Below, in pieces: positions 51,814-62,258 of a stretch of DNA of 64,000 nt; within the stretch, counting starts at the first letter, position 1; each line of letters opens with the position of its first letter. The stretch comes from Proteromonas lacertae (lineage: Eukaryota; Sar; Bigyra; Opalinata; Proteromonadidae): positions 62,001-126,000 of the forward strand of contig NGBS01001179.1 of NCBI GenBank assembly GCA_002245135.1. The letters are read 5' to 3'. The translations under genes were made by a program, and so were the position numbers. The notes beneath the pieces were generated by a model. That model was not told the DNA's origin. It was given only the letters and a program-made list of their open reading frames with translations, and searched no databases.

Positions 51814-53799
51814 ATGCGAATAGAATTGATCAAAATATGTATATATTACAGTAACTCAATAATAGGTCGGAATAAAACAGTTCTTATATATTTATTGATT
51901 ATTATTGCATGGATGCCATTAATAATAATAACATCGAAAAGCAACATATTAGAGCCAGTACCAAAGTATCTATTCTTTGATAATATCTATTATATATATA
52001 TTTAGAGTAGTAGATGCTGGTGTAAAGCCTTCAGATAAAATAGAAATTAAGGAGTATGTTGAGGCAATGAAAAAATATACACCAGTTCCCACAGAAGATC
52101 CTACATCATATATATTGCACACAACTAACAAAGACCCACCAACTGCACTAAATATAAAGTGTACTTTGTTTTCTGAGGATGAATACAAGAATGGGACTTA
52201 TTCTTGTATGCCAAATGATGATGATAAGATATTAATCGATGAACAAACTAGAATTATGTCATATTTTGTTAAAAAGTCGATGAAATTTTATTGGGATAAT
52301 TATGTGAAATGTGCGTTTGGGTTTGATGAATTAATGCCGTTAACATGTTCAGGTAGGAATAATTGGGGTGGTATAGGAATGACAATAATAGACAATCTAG
52401 ATACATTATATTTAATGGATTTAAAACTTGAATTTCAAAAAGCTGATAGTTTTGTAAAGAATAATTTAAATATATCAAATATAGACGCATTTATACCATT
52501 TCATGTAATATCAACGCATATTTTGGGTAGTTTATTAAGTATGGCAGGATTATCAATAGATGAATATTATAAAAAAACAGCTGTTGAATTAGCAGATAAG
52601 TTATTGCATCAATTTGAAAAATCTACATTTCCACCAGATGAAATTAATTTAAAGCAAGATACGCACAGGAATTATGATAGAGTAATTCTTCCTTATGTAA
52701 CATCATTTGGATTAGAATTTCGATATTTATCTCAAATAACATCAGATCCAGTGTATGATAGAAAAGGTTTAGGAGTGTATATGTTAATGACTCAACACAC
52801 AGCAAATGGATTTCTATCAGAATGGGTATTTCATCGTAGATTGTGTGGTAAAGTATATTATCATTCATTCTATTCAAATACTGTAAAAATGTTTATTGTA
52901 GGTGGAGAAAAAGAATATGATATTCATGCAATGTTATTAAGATCGAAGAATGCTATGAAAAGAAGATTAATTAGTAATAGAAATAGAAATAAATTCTATT
53001 ATTTAGGTGAATTAAGAGAATATTATGTTTATTGGCATGAAGTTGTTCAACATAATTCTCGATTTAATGTAAAAGTGTCATGTGGTGCTGCTGGTTATTA
53101 TGCTTTATTAGCATCAACTGCTGAAAGTCCTGCTGCTTATGATGATAATATAAGAATAGCAAAAGCATTAGCTTATACATGTTATAGATTATATATGGAT
53201 AATAAAATAACAAAGTTATCTCCTGATAGTCTTCAGTTTAATATAACAGAACCAAATATAATGGAAACTCCTTCACCAACGACTGATATACCTCAACAAA
53301 ATCAACAGCAAAATCAACAACAACAACAGAATCAAGATCAGAATGAACAACAAAATCAACCAAAAATCAACAAACCAACAACAACAACAACAACAACCAG
53401 CAAAATCCACAAGATACACAACCTCCAACAACTCCAACACCAGAAACACCTCCACCAATTTTCGATATGAAAGGAGAAGACACAGTTATTTTAGAAAACT
53501 CTCATTCCTTACAATCATCAACTATTGAATCTCTTTTTATTCTTCATCAGTTGACAAGAGATCCAATTTTTCAAAAATGGGGATGGGATATATATTTATC
53601 AATAGAAAATAGTGCTAAAGTTCCTTACGGTTACAGTGAAATGAGTGATGTTAATGATCCTAAGAGTCACAACAATAGAGTAAGACCTATGTTTGGATCT
53701 AAAGTAATGAAATATCTTTACCTGCTTTTAGCTCCAAAACACAGAATAGATTTTAGGAACTATGTATTTAACGATCAAGGACATCCCTTTGAATTGTAA
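51814..53799 (+). CDS. GH47 family protein, catalytic motifs lost, with Gln-rich insert (copy 5)
   Basis: About 647 residues with one intron (51,966-52,005, 40 nt). The anchor is VLIYLLIIIAWMPLIIIT. The segment WGGIGMTIIDNLDTLYLMDL is present, but the catalytic motifs are gone: FHVISTHILGS for FExxIRxLGG, HSFYSNTVKMF for DSxYEYxLKxW, QSSTIESLFIL for RPETVESLYIL, and NDQGHP for NTEAHP. Just before the third site lies an insert of Gln and Asn (53,290-53,400) followed by a Pro/Thr stretch. Two +1 offsets inside this CAA-rich tract are needed to reach the conserved end; a repeat-length error is a plausible cause. It is the most divergent member of the cluster. Confidence 0.8.
53290..53400 (+). 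repeat. CAA-type trinucleotide tract inside GH47 copy 5
   Basis: An imperfect run of CAA, AAT and CAG codons encodes a Gln/Asn-rich stretch. Reading on to the conserved C-terminus needs two one-base skips within it, so the tract length in this sequence may not be exact. Confidence 0.8.
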
Positions 53800-54147
53800 T
53801 ATGTTATAGATAACAACCTTTTTCACGTTAGTTTATTATTTATGATTTTAACGATTAATTCAATTTTATGTTTCTTTAACATCTGTTTGTATCTGTTTAT
53901 CAGCATTTTGATAATATTTGATAGTTTCATGGAGTATATGCATTTCTATGACATTAAGTTCAATTTAAAAACGTTTATGAAACGAATATGTTTGTACAGT
54001 GATCACAAACATTTTATATAAATCAACACTTTTTTTTTGTTATTATCTTTTCGAAATTCTTACTCCATCTTATCAGATATAACAAATATTATATTTTCTC
54101 CTATTAGTAATACATTAGTGCAATCCAAAAGATTTGACTATAATATC
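53800..54147. other. Intergenic spacer between GH47 copies 5 and 6
   Basis: AT-rich sequence with no supported coding region or RNA. It should hold the 3' end of copy 5 and the promoter of copy 6. Confidence 0.4.
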
Positions 54148-55981
54148 ATGCTTTCAACTATTTGTATTAATCACGTTATTATAGTTTGTAGGTCAAGCGC
54201 AAAACTTTTTATATTTTCTTTTGACCTATGGCAGTTTGTTTCCCATATTTTTTATATCTAACGACACCTGTAACAAAAGAAGTGGCAAATATGTATTTTA
54301 TTTAATTTATTTGTAGAGATTCAATAGATTTTACTTTTAATTCTGAAAAAGTAAAGCAATTAAAAGAGTATATACCACCAAGTAACTTGAGAAAAGAAAA
54401 ATTACCTTTAAAACCAGAAAAACCGGTTGTAGCAGATATCAAAAATCCAGATATTGATTTATCAAAAATAGAAAGACCCAATTCTCTTTATTACTTCACA
54501 AAATACAACGATGATCGTGAAAGTTCATTTATCAATGGAAGATATGAGAATAACTTATCAGATTTAGATATAGTGAATGTTACAAAGCAAGTCAAAATAA
54601 TGGCAGAATATGTGAAGCAATCGATGAATCATTATTGGAAAGGATATGAAAAATGTTCTTATGGAAGTGATGGATTAGATCCTATCAATTGTCAGTCCAA
54701 AAATAATTGGGGCGGAATTGGCATTACCATAATTGATAATTTAGATACGTTATATTTATTTGGAATGAAAGATGAATATAAAAAAGCTGAAGAATGGGTT
54801 GATAAGAATTTAAAAGTAAGTGAAATAGATAAAGAATTGTTATTTACTGATGTTGTTCATCATATATTAGGTGGATTACTGTCCATTTATAGCTTGACAT
54901 ACCACGAGCCTTATAAAGTGAAAGCATTGGAATTAGCTGATTTGTTATTGAAGATAATAGGAAATCATGAATTTCCACCTGTATATATATATATATATAT
55001 CATTTTGTTATTATTATAAATAGTCTCAAGTAAATTTGAAACAACAAGAAGGTATTGATTATGACAATATCATTGTACCCGATGCTACAACATTCCAATT
55101 AGAATTCAAATATATTTCCAGACTTACCAGTGAAGAGTTTTATATAGCAAAAGGTTTATCAATTTATCAAACATTTGATGAAGTAAAGGGTAGAGGAATA
55201 TTTCCAATAGAAATTAAAGAATTCTAAACATCTACAAGGTGAATTATTGTATAATCATTTCTATGATTATGAATTAAAGACATGGTTATTATGTAATAAT
55301 CAAAATAATGTATATATTAATAATATATTTATATAATATAATATATAGTTTATAAAAGGTCTGTATAATAGAGCAAAAAGTGATTTACTTTCCAAATTTC
55401 TCTACAGACATCCAAATACTGATAAATTATTTGTAGGCTATTTGACAGGTCCAAGAAGGAATCGTAAATTTAATGGAATAATGGATAGTTCATTTTGTGA
55501 AGTTGTTAGTTTATTAGCTCTAGAAGTAACTACATCTGAAGTACCAGGTGCTTGTGATAAAGAATTACAAGTGGCAAAGTCATTAGTATATACATGTTAC
55601 AGATTATATATGACAAGTAAAACCAAATTAGGTCCAAAGTTGATAGAGTTTGATAAAGATCAGATTAATATAAAGAATTCAATGAATGAATTAGATGGTG
55701 ATTTAGCTGAAGCTTTATTCTTAATGTATCAAGCTACCAATGATCCAATATTCCAGAAATGGGGATGGGATTTGTATTTAGCTATTGAAGATAATGCAAA
55801 AGTAGCGTATGGTTATAGTGGTTTAAGTAATGTAAATGAGCCTGGTAGTTATACTGGTTCAATTAGACCAGATTTTGCATCAAGGACGTTAAAATTTTTA
55901 TATTTATTATTTGCACCTAAAACTCAGATTGATGTTAGAAATTATGTTTTTAATCCAAGTGGGCATTTGTATGAAATATAG
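54148..55981 (+). CDS. GH47 family protein, catalytic motifs lost (copy 6)
   Basis: About 565 residues in five exons; introns are 54,164-54,191, 54,293-54,316 (24 nt, the shortest seen), 54,981-55,023 and 55,310-55,348. The first two small exons supply the signal anchor (NFLYFLLTYGSLFPIFFIS). Motifs: WGGIGITIIDNLDTLYLFGM is kept; FTDVVHHILGG, NHFYDYELKTW, DGDLAEALFLM and NPSGHL replace the four functional motifs. The pattern closely follows copy 1, so copies 1 and 6 look like sister pseudoenzymes. Two +1 offsets are needed, near 54,270 and at 55,226 where an in-frame TAA follows IEIKEF; with them all phases close. Confidence 0.78.
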
Positions 55982-55988
55982 CTTTTTT

Positions 55989-56010
55989 TTCTCTCTCTCT
56001 CTCTCTCTCT
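55989..56010. repeat. CT dinucleotide microsatellite
   Basis: About ten CT units directly follow a T run, eight bases after the stop codon of GH47 copy 6. It is a simple-sequence tract in the 3' flank with no visible role. Confidence 0.9.
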
Positions 56011-56149
56011 ATAAATGTAGTATTTATGTAATATACTTTTTTGTTATAAAATGTTGTTTTAATTATATAATGAATTTAAAAAATAAAACATATTTATAAA
56101 ATGAAAAGTTAAAAATTATAATAATGACTATTTGTAAATTTACTTTTTC

Positions 56150-57824
56150 TTATGATAAAATCTCAATTGGATGAGCTTCTGTATTAAATACAAACGTATT
56201 TAAATCTACTTTTGCATCATCTTTAAATAATAAATATAAATATTTTAATGTTTCAGCGCCAAAAAACGATTCTGTTTTATCTTCAAAACTTCCTATACTA
56301 TTAACATCATGAATTGAACTATATCCATTATCAACTTTTGTACTATTCTCTATTGCTAAATATATATCCCAACCCCATTTCTTGAATATAGCATCACCAG
56401 TTACTTTATACAAAATATACATAGATTCAATTGTTTCAGGTCTTAATGCATAATATTTCTGTTTTGGTGTCATTTCTCCTAACTTAAATTTCACTGATTC
56501 TGGTGACAAATGAGTTGCTTGTTGCATATACATTTGATAACAAGTATACAGTAAAGATTTAGACCATTCGATATCTCTATCAAAATTGGTTTTATCATCA
56601 GATTTATAAGCATCTAAAGCAATTAATCCACTTGCAAAACATGCTAAATGTTCCATTACATTTCTAACTTTCAATCTTTTATTACCAACCCCAATATATA
56701 GAAATCCATCACCACCACCATTATCGCCTTCTCCTCTTTGTGATAAAATGTCCATTAATCCATCTTTTGCTTTTAAATACATATCTCTTAATTCATCTTC
56801 TTTTTGACCTCCTTGAATCCAACACTTTAATAGATATTCATAAAATGAATCACCTGCTGTAGCAAATGAATATACACCATTTAAAGCTTCCTTTCATATT
56901 CACTCTGATTGGGTATAATCCATGATTTGAATATTGTTGAACTGCTTGATATATTTTCATTGAAGTATCTTCATACGTTGTATTTCCTGTTATCTTTGAC
57001 AAATATCGAAATTCTAATTGATATGATCCTATTTCTGCTAAATTTGTCTTTACTCCTTTTCCTTCACTTGTTGATAGTTTGATTCTTGAATATGCAAAAC
57101 CATTTGTCTGGTTAATAATCATCATAAATCTATCTGCTAAATTTACAGCTTTTTCTTTGAATATTTCTTCTTTAGATAAGGAATATGCACTTAATAAACC
57201 TCCTAGTACTCTAATTGATATTTCAAAAAAAGTTTGAAATGTATCAACCTTATTGAAATCCAAATTCTTCTTTATCCAGTCTTTACATCGATTGAATTCA
57301 TCTTTTAAATCCATTATATATAATGTGTCTAAACTATCAACTATTGTCATTCCGATTCCACCCCAGTTGTTTCGACCTTTACAACTGATTGGTTGAACTT
57401 CATCATATCCAAATGCACATTTTTCATATCCATTCCAAAAATATTTCATTGAATTTTTCACATGTTCAGCCATTATTTGACTTTGTTCTTTTATTGATTC
57501 TTTCTCAGATTCTATTACATCTGTGTGATATTTGCCTGTTTTTAGTTCAGATGGTGTAAATGATGATGGGATTGTGTATTTCAATGTTGTAGGAAGTGAT
57601 GCATCAAGTGATGGTTGTATTACATTACTCACAACTACATTATTATTATCATCTTTGTTATTATTGTTATTGTTATTATCTTCATCTTTTTCTACAGCTT
57701 TATCACCTGCTTCATCATTATCTTTATCATTAGCTTTAATTATTTTACCAATTTTTGGAGTTTTGATTAATCCTCGAAGTTCAGCATGACAACCTTTATC
57801 ATCACCACAAAGAGATTCAGTCAT
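56150..57824 (-). CDS. GH47 class I alpha-1,2-mannosidase, catalytic motifs intact, inverted (copy 7)
   Basis: At least 557 residues from the Met at 57,824. It retains FEISIRVLGGLLSAYSLS, DSFYEYLLKCW, LRPETIESMYIL and NTEAHP. The catalytic part has no introns at the positions where copies 3, 4 and 6 have them. One +1 offset near 56,893 is needed. Upstream on the same strand, about 57,955-58,041 encodes a signal anchor (KGKKLLYVLIGTLLCVPVIM) preceded by a splice acceptor-like ATATATAG, so the true start is probably near 58.0 kb with small introns before 57,824; I could not close that junction. A polar Asp/Asn-rich stalk (57,560-57,760) precedes the catalytic domain. Confidence 0.83.
57269..57514 (-). 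repeat. 246-bp identical block (GH47 copy 7 member)
   Basis: Reverse-complement member of the same block. Here the identity with copy 3 extends a little further downstream (AGAATTTGGATTT). Confidence 0.92.
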
Positions 57825-58717
57825 AGCTATTTAATTAAATTGAATATATGATACTAGGTCTACTTATAGAATTTGGGATATCTCTTTGTATTTTTCCTTC
57901 TACATCATCTGATCTATTAATATAGAATAACTTAGTATTTATACATCACCTCTTCTCTCTCATTTTTGTATGTGAAAATCATAATGACAGGAACACACAA
58001 CAGCGTTCCTATCAATACATACAACAACTTCTTGCCTTTCACTATATATATTTAAAATATTCAGGACATACTTATAAAGAGAAAAAAATTAAAATATATT
58101 CCAAAATTATAGTCGTTATATTATATTCTATTTTGAAAATTCTTCATTTATATGTCTATAAATGATAAAAAAATAAAATATAATTTCACAAGAAAATATA
58201 TACATATATAAAAAATAAAATATTAATCAGTGCACATTATATTCAAAATCTAATTTTACTACCATTTATTTTACTTTGCATTTCTTTCATTATAGAGGAG
58301 ATGGAATATAGTAGCTTAATAAGTTTTAATTGACATAAAACAATATACAATCATTTATTTATTTATTATTTTACCTCATAAATCAATATGCATTAAAATA
58401 ACACAAACAAATATTAATTATCATCTATATTGTATTTGTATCACATTTCACTTTCAATAACACTAACTAACACTAAAACTTAACATTCATCATTTATATC
58501 ATCATATCATATACAATATGCATTAATAAATCAGAATGAGTATTATTGTATTTATCACACCATTCAGCAATTGAATTATATCACATTTTAATTTTTGGGT
58601 TATTCAAAATTTTGATAAAAATTGAATTTCGTTATTTTTGTTATATATTTACATAAAGATGATAATAAAAGTGAATAAAACATAAGAGAAGATGGGTATA
58701 TTAATATATTTATTTTT
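57825..58717. other. Region between GH47 copy 7 and the BTB-like gene
   Basis: The part up to about 58,041 probably holds the 5' exons of copy 7 (signal anchor near 57,955-58,041, minus strand). From 58,050 to 58,717 the sequence is very AT-rich with no supported gene; it must contain the promoters of two divergent genes. Confidence 0.45.
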
Positions 58718-60764
58718 ATGATAGATTATGTCGAAAATTGGTTCGAAAGTGGTTTTGGTGATATAGAAGTGAAGATTGGAGATAATCGAATAATGTCAAT
58801 CAAATCAATTTTAGTGAATGGAAATGAAACTGTAAAGAAACTGTTGTTAGATCGTGAGTTTGTAGGAGTTTTAGAGTTATATGAAGAAATCGAAGAAATT
58901 GGCTATTATGAGATGGAGAAATACTACAGTGGTGGTGAATTGATAATGTGTAAAGAGAGTGTATGTGAAGTGTTGATGTTTTGTTTATGTTATTGTGAAA
59001 AAGAGATAATAAATGATTGTTATGAATTTATGAAGAATAATATAGATGATGAAGTATTAATGAAATTAATACATATATGTAATGTATTTGGTGGATGTTT
59101 GAGAGAGATAGAAGACTTGAAAAATATGGAAATAGAAAAGCGAGGATATAAATATTTATATAAGAATGAATATTTGTTGAGATTAGAAATGAATAATTTG
59201 ATGGAGATATTAAATATGAAAAATGTGATAATTCGAAGTGAGAGTTGGTTATTAAATCGTTTATTAGAATGGTATAAATTCCAAAAGAATAAATATGATA
59301 ATGAAGAAATACAAGATGATTTTAAGCAATTGATAGAAGAAGATATCGATTGGTGAAAAGATAAAAGAGAAAGAGATAGAAAAAGAGAATAAAGAAATGT
59401 TGAAAGAAATGAAAATAGAATTAAAGAAAAATGAATGTAAAAATCATATAGAAATATATTTAATAAAAGATGAGAGAATTCAAAATGTAATAATCAACAA
59501 TTACAATGAAGATAATGAAGAAGAAGACTTTAATGAAGAAGAAAGAGGAATATTGGATAAAATGAAAGAAGAAGAGTTAAATGATGATATAATGTGTATA
59601 TTAGAAATGAATAATATAAAAATGATGGAAATAGTATTGATGATAATAAAGAATAAAAATATGAAAATGGAAAGTATAAATACTAAAAATATATTTAAAT
59701 AGAATATATCTCAAATACAGAAAAGAGAAATATATTGGAAAGATTATGTATAGAATATAATGAGAATAAAAGAAATCGAACAATGAAATGTTTATGTTTA
59801 TTCGTTGATGATAAAAAGAATATTTCAATAATGGAAGAAGTATGTGGAAAAGGAATTCTTTTTAGAATATTGAATGAAGATAATTATTTAAACTCCAAAT
59901 CCAAAGAATTATTAATGGAATATATAAAAGAGAATAAACTGAGTTTCGAAGAAGAAGAAGAAATGATTGTAATAATGAAAGATAAAGAATTATTGAAAGA
60001 AATAAAAACAAAAGAAATCACATCATTTTCATATCCTCAATCAGAATATTTCTTTATATCAGATGAAGAAATGTCAATAATTCCTTTATTTGATGGAAAT
60101 CGATGTGAATTTTCAATCAATCCTACATTGCAGATGGTTTAATGATAGATAAAGAAAATGGAATAATTAATGGAAAAGTAGAATAAAGAAATCGAAAAGA
60201 GAGAATATGAAATAAGTTGTAAGAATATTGTAAATGAAAAGAAATTCAAAATATCATTTGAATTTGTTGATATAAAATTCACAGAATTAAACAAAAATCA
60301 TGGATATTTCAAGTCTCAAATAATGGAAAATTAATGACAAATACATGTTATACGTTGTTATCGTCATTGTTATTTGAATTTGAAAATGGAAAATGGAGTT
60401 TATCATATCAAATATAAATATCATCAAAATGGAAGTGAATATGATGGTATAATGTTAGGATTATCAACTAATAATACATATTCTGGTGATGATATTTATA
60501 ATCAATCAACAACATGTAATTATGTATGCATTTAATGGTAAAAGTCAAGATATTAATAATTATTGTCATATTGGAAGAGTTGTTAATAAAAATCCAAATT
60601 TCAATAATCATGGAGATGGTTCAATTGATGAAGTGATTGTTGATATGAATGAAAGAGAATTTTGGATTAGTCATAATAATTCATCTCCTGTTTTACTTGT
60701 TAAAGATTTACCTTCTCACCATTATATACATATGCTGATTTATCCTGGAATACATATCACTTGA
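58718..60764 (+). pseudogene. BTB-like, putative-Ig and SPRY-like protein with several frame breaks
   Basis: Order of segments: a BTB/POZ-like domain (FGDIEVKIGDNRIMSIKSI from 58,757), a helical BACK-like part to 59,700, a 30-nt intron near 59,670-59,702, a linker, a putative Ig motif (DGLMIDKENGIINGK near 60,135-60,180) and a SPRY/B30.2-like end (HQNGSEYDGIMLGLS at 60,420, FWISHNNSSPVLL at 60,660). It is the plus-strand paralogue of 27.4-29.2 kb. Offsets occur near 59,355 (+1, at a TGA), 60,130 (one base missing from an expected LPDGL), 60,185 (+1, at a TAA), 60,320 (one base missing in a T run), 60,390 (+1) and 60,525 (+1). Such density fits a decaying gene, or poor base accuracy. Confidence 0.55.
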
Positions 60765-60951
60765 ATTATTATCAGTTTCTCATCAAAATTAAATATCACT
60801 TTTAATATTAACATCACTATTTATTATTTGTTAGTATGTCATCATTGTGTATCCACTAGATTAATAGCAAAATGTACATATATATGCTGTATATTGAGTT
60901 TTTATTATAATAAAAATATATTCGTTTCATATTTTTGTTATTTTTCTTTAA

Positions 60952-62032
60952 ATGCAGAAATATAACATAGAATTCGATTCTGATATAAAATGGAAGAGTG
61001 TGTATAGAAGAAATAATAAAAGCAAGAATGAAAAGCACATTTTATGCTTTCCTGATCATAATAGTGAAGGCCACAGAGTATATCGTAGATATTATATCAT
61101 AGCAATATGAATTTTGTGGAAGATCAATTATTGTGAAGACATTTTGTCCAACTCATACGAAATTATTAGTTTGTGGTAGTTTTAATCTAATAGGTAATGA
61201 AAGTGGAATGTATCATGTTGATGATGTTGTTTCTTATTCTTCAATAATTGAAAATGATAATAGAAAAGACTGTCCAATATATATCGGTGAAGAGATAAAA
61301 GCTTGTATGGTATATGAAATAAATTCAAACCTAAAAGCATGGAAAATGAATCAGAAATTACACAAAACTCCAAAAGCGTATTGCTTTATAGCTTATCTAT
61401 TTATTGAATCAAATAATCCTGATTATTATTTATGTGTAGCTTCAATAGTTTCTCCTCCTTTCAATATAGTATCAGCTCGTAGAAGCTGTATCGATAAATA
61501 TATTCAAGTTGAAATCCCTTCACCTCCTCCAATTGTACATCAACCACCATTTTCTCCAGTTAGTTATGAAGATGAAAATGAAACAAACAATCCTAAAGAA
61601 TCAGATTTATCATATATGATAAAATCAAAGAAAGATCCAAATATATTCAAATTTGATGATTTAATGCCTCATATATATGATGAAGATGAATTAAAATCAT
61701 GTAATAATAGTTCAAATATGCAAATAAACAATGATAAAGTGATTGAAAGAGAAGTAGAATCATATGAAGGAATGAAAGAAGTAATTAATGATATTATATT
61801 ATCAGAGCGAAATACTGTTTACAGAGTCAATTCAAATATGGGACGAGTTGAAATGAGAGTATTTAATCAGACTAATAACAATTCAAAGAGAGAAGAAATA
61901 AACTATTTTGGAGATACATATAAAGATTTGAATGAAAAGTTTAAAGAATATGAATATTTAGATAGTTTTGGAAATAAATGTGTTATAACTCCACCATTTA
62001 AAACGAAAAATAACGAAAAAGTATATAGTTGA
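60952..62032 (+). CDS. Protein of unknown function, possibly a DNA-binding factor
   Basis: 351 residues in two exons (25-nt intron 61,078-61,102; both phases zero), starting MQKYNIEFDSD. The N-terminal 190 residues look like one beta-rich domain with scattered Cys: YEFCGRSIIVKTFCP, LLVCGSFNLIGNESG and, at its end, IVSPPFNIVSARRSC. A block ending in a conserved basic turn is reminiscent of immunoglobulin-fold transcription factors, but I cannot name a family and do not claim one. A Pro/Ser linker (IPSPPPIVHQPPFSP) and an acidic, Asn-rich tail follow. No frame offset is needed. Confidence 0.6.
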
Positions 62033-62258
62033 TTGATTTTGTTAAATTTAACTAAATTTATTATTTGATTTGGAATTATTTAGCCAATAAAATTAAATAA
62101 ATAATTCTTGTTTTAATTTCCTCTTGTTACACATGAATAAGAGAAGATTTTGAATTAATTACATAGATATGATATATAAAAATGTTACATAATAAATAAA
62201 CACAAAATAACAATAAAGAAATACAATAATAATGAATATAATAATGAAATAATAGTTT

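Noticed and set aside
2777-56900. Programmed +1 frameshifting as the preferred explanation of the offsets
   Set aside because: No shared slippery codon or downstream signal was found, and the intact inverted copy lacks six of the extra bases. It stays open as a hypothesis in the findings but is not annotated.
58720-58760. A tRNA-like B box (GGTTCGAA) near 58,740
   Set aside because: It lies within the BTB-like coding frame and no cloverleaf or A box can be formed around it.
20080-60190. A reassigned genetic code (TAA/TAG as Gln, or TGA as Cys)
   Set aside because: Conserved GH47, RGS-receptor, ML and ABCG reading frames end on TAA or TAG at sensible places, Cys positions are all TGT/TGC, and reading through the internal stops without a shift gives nonsense.
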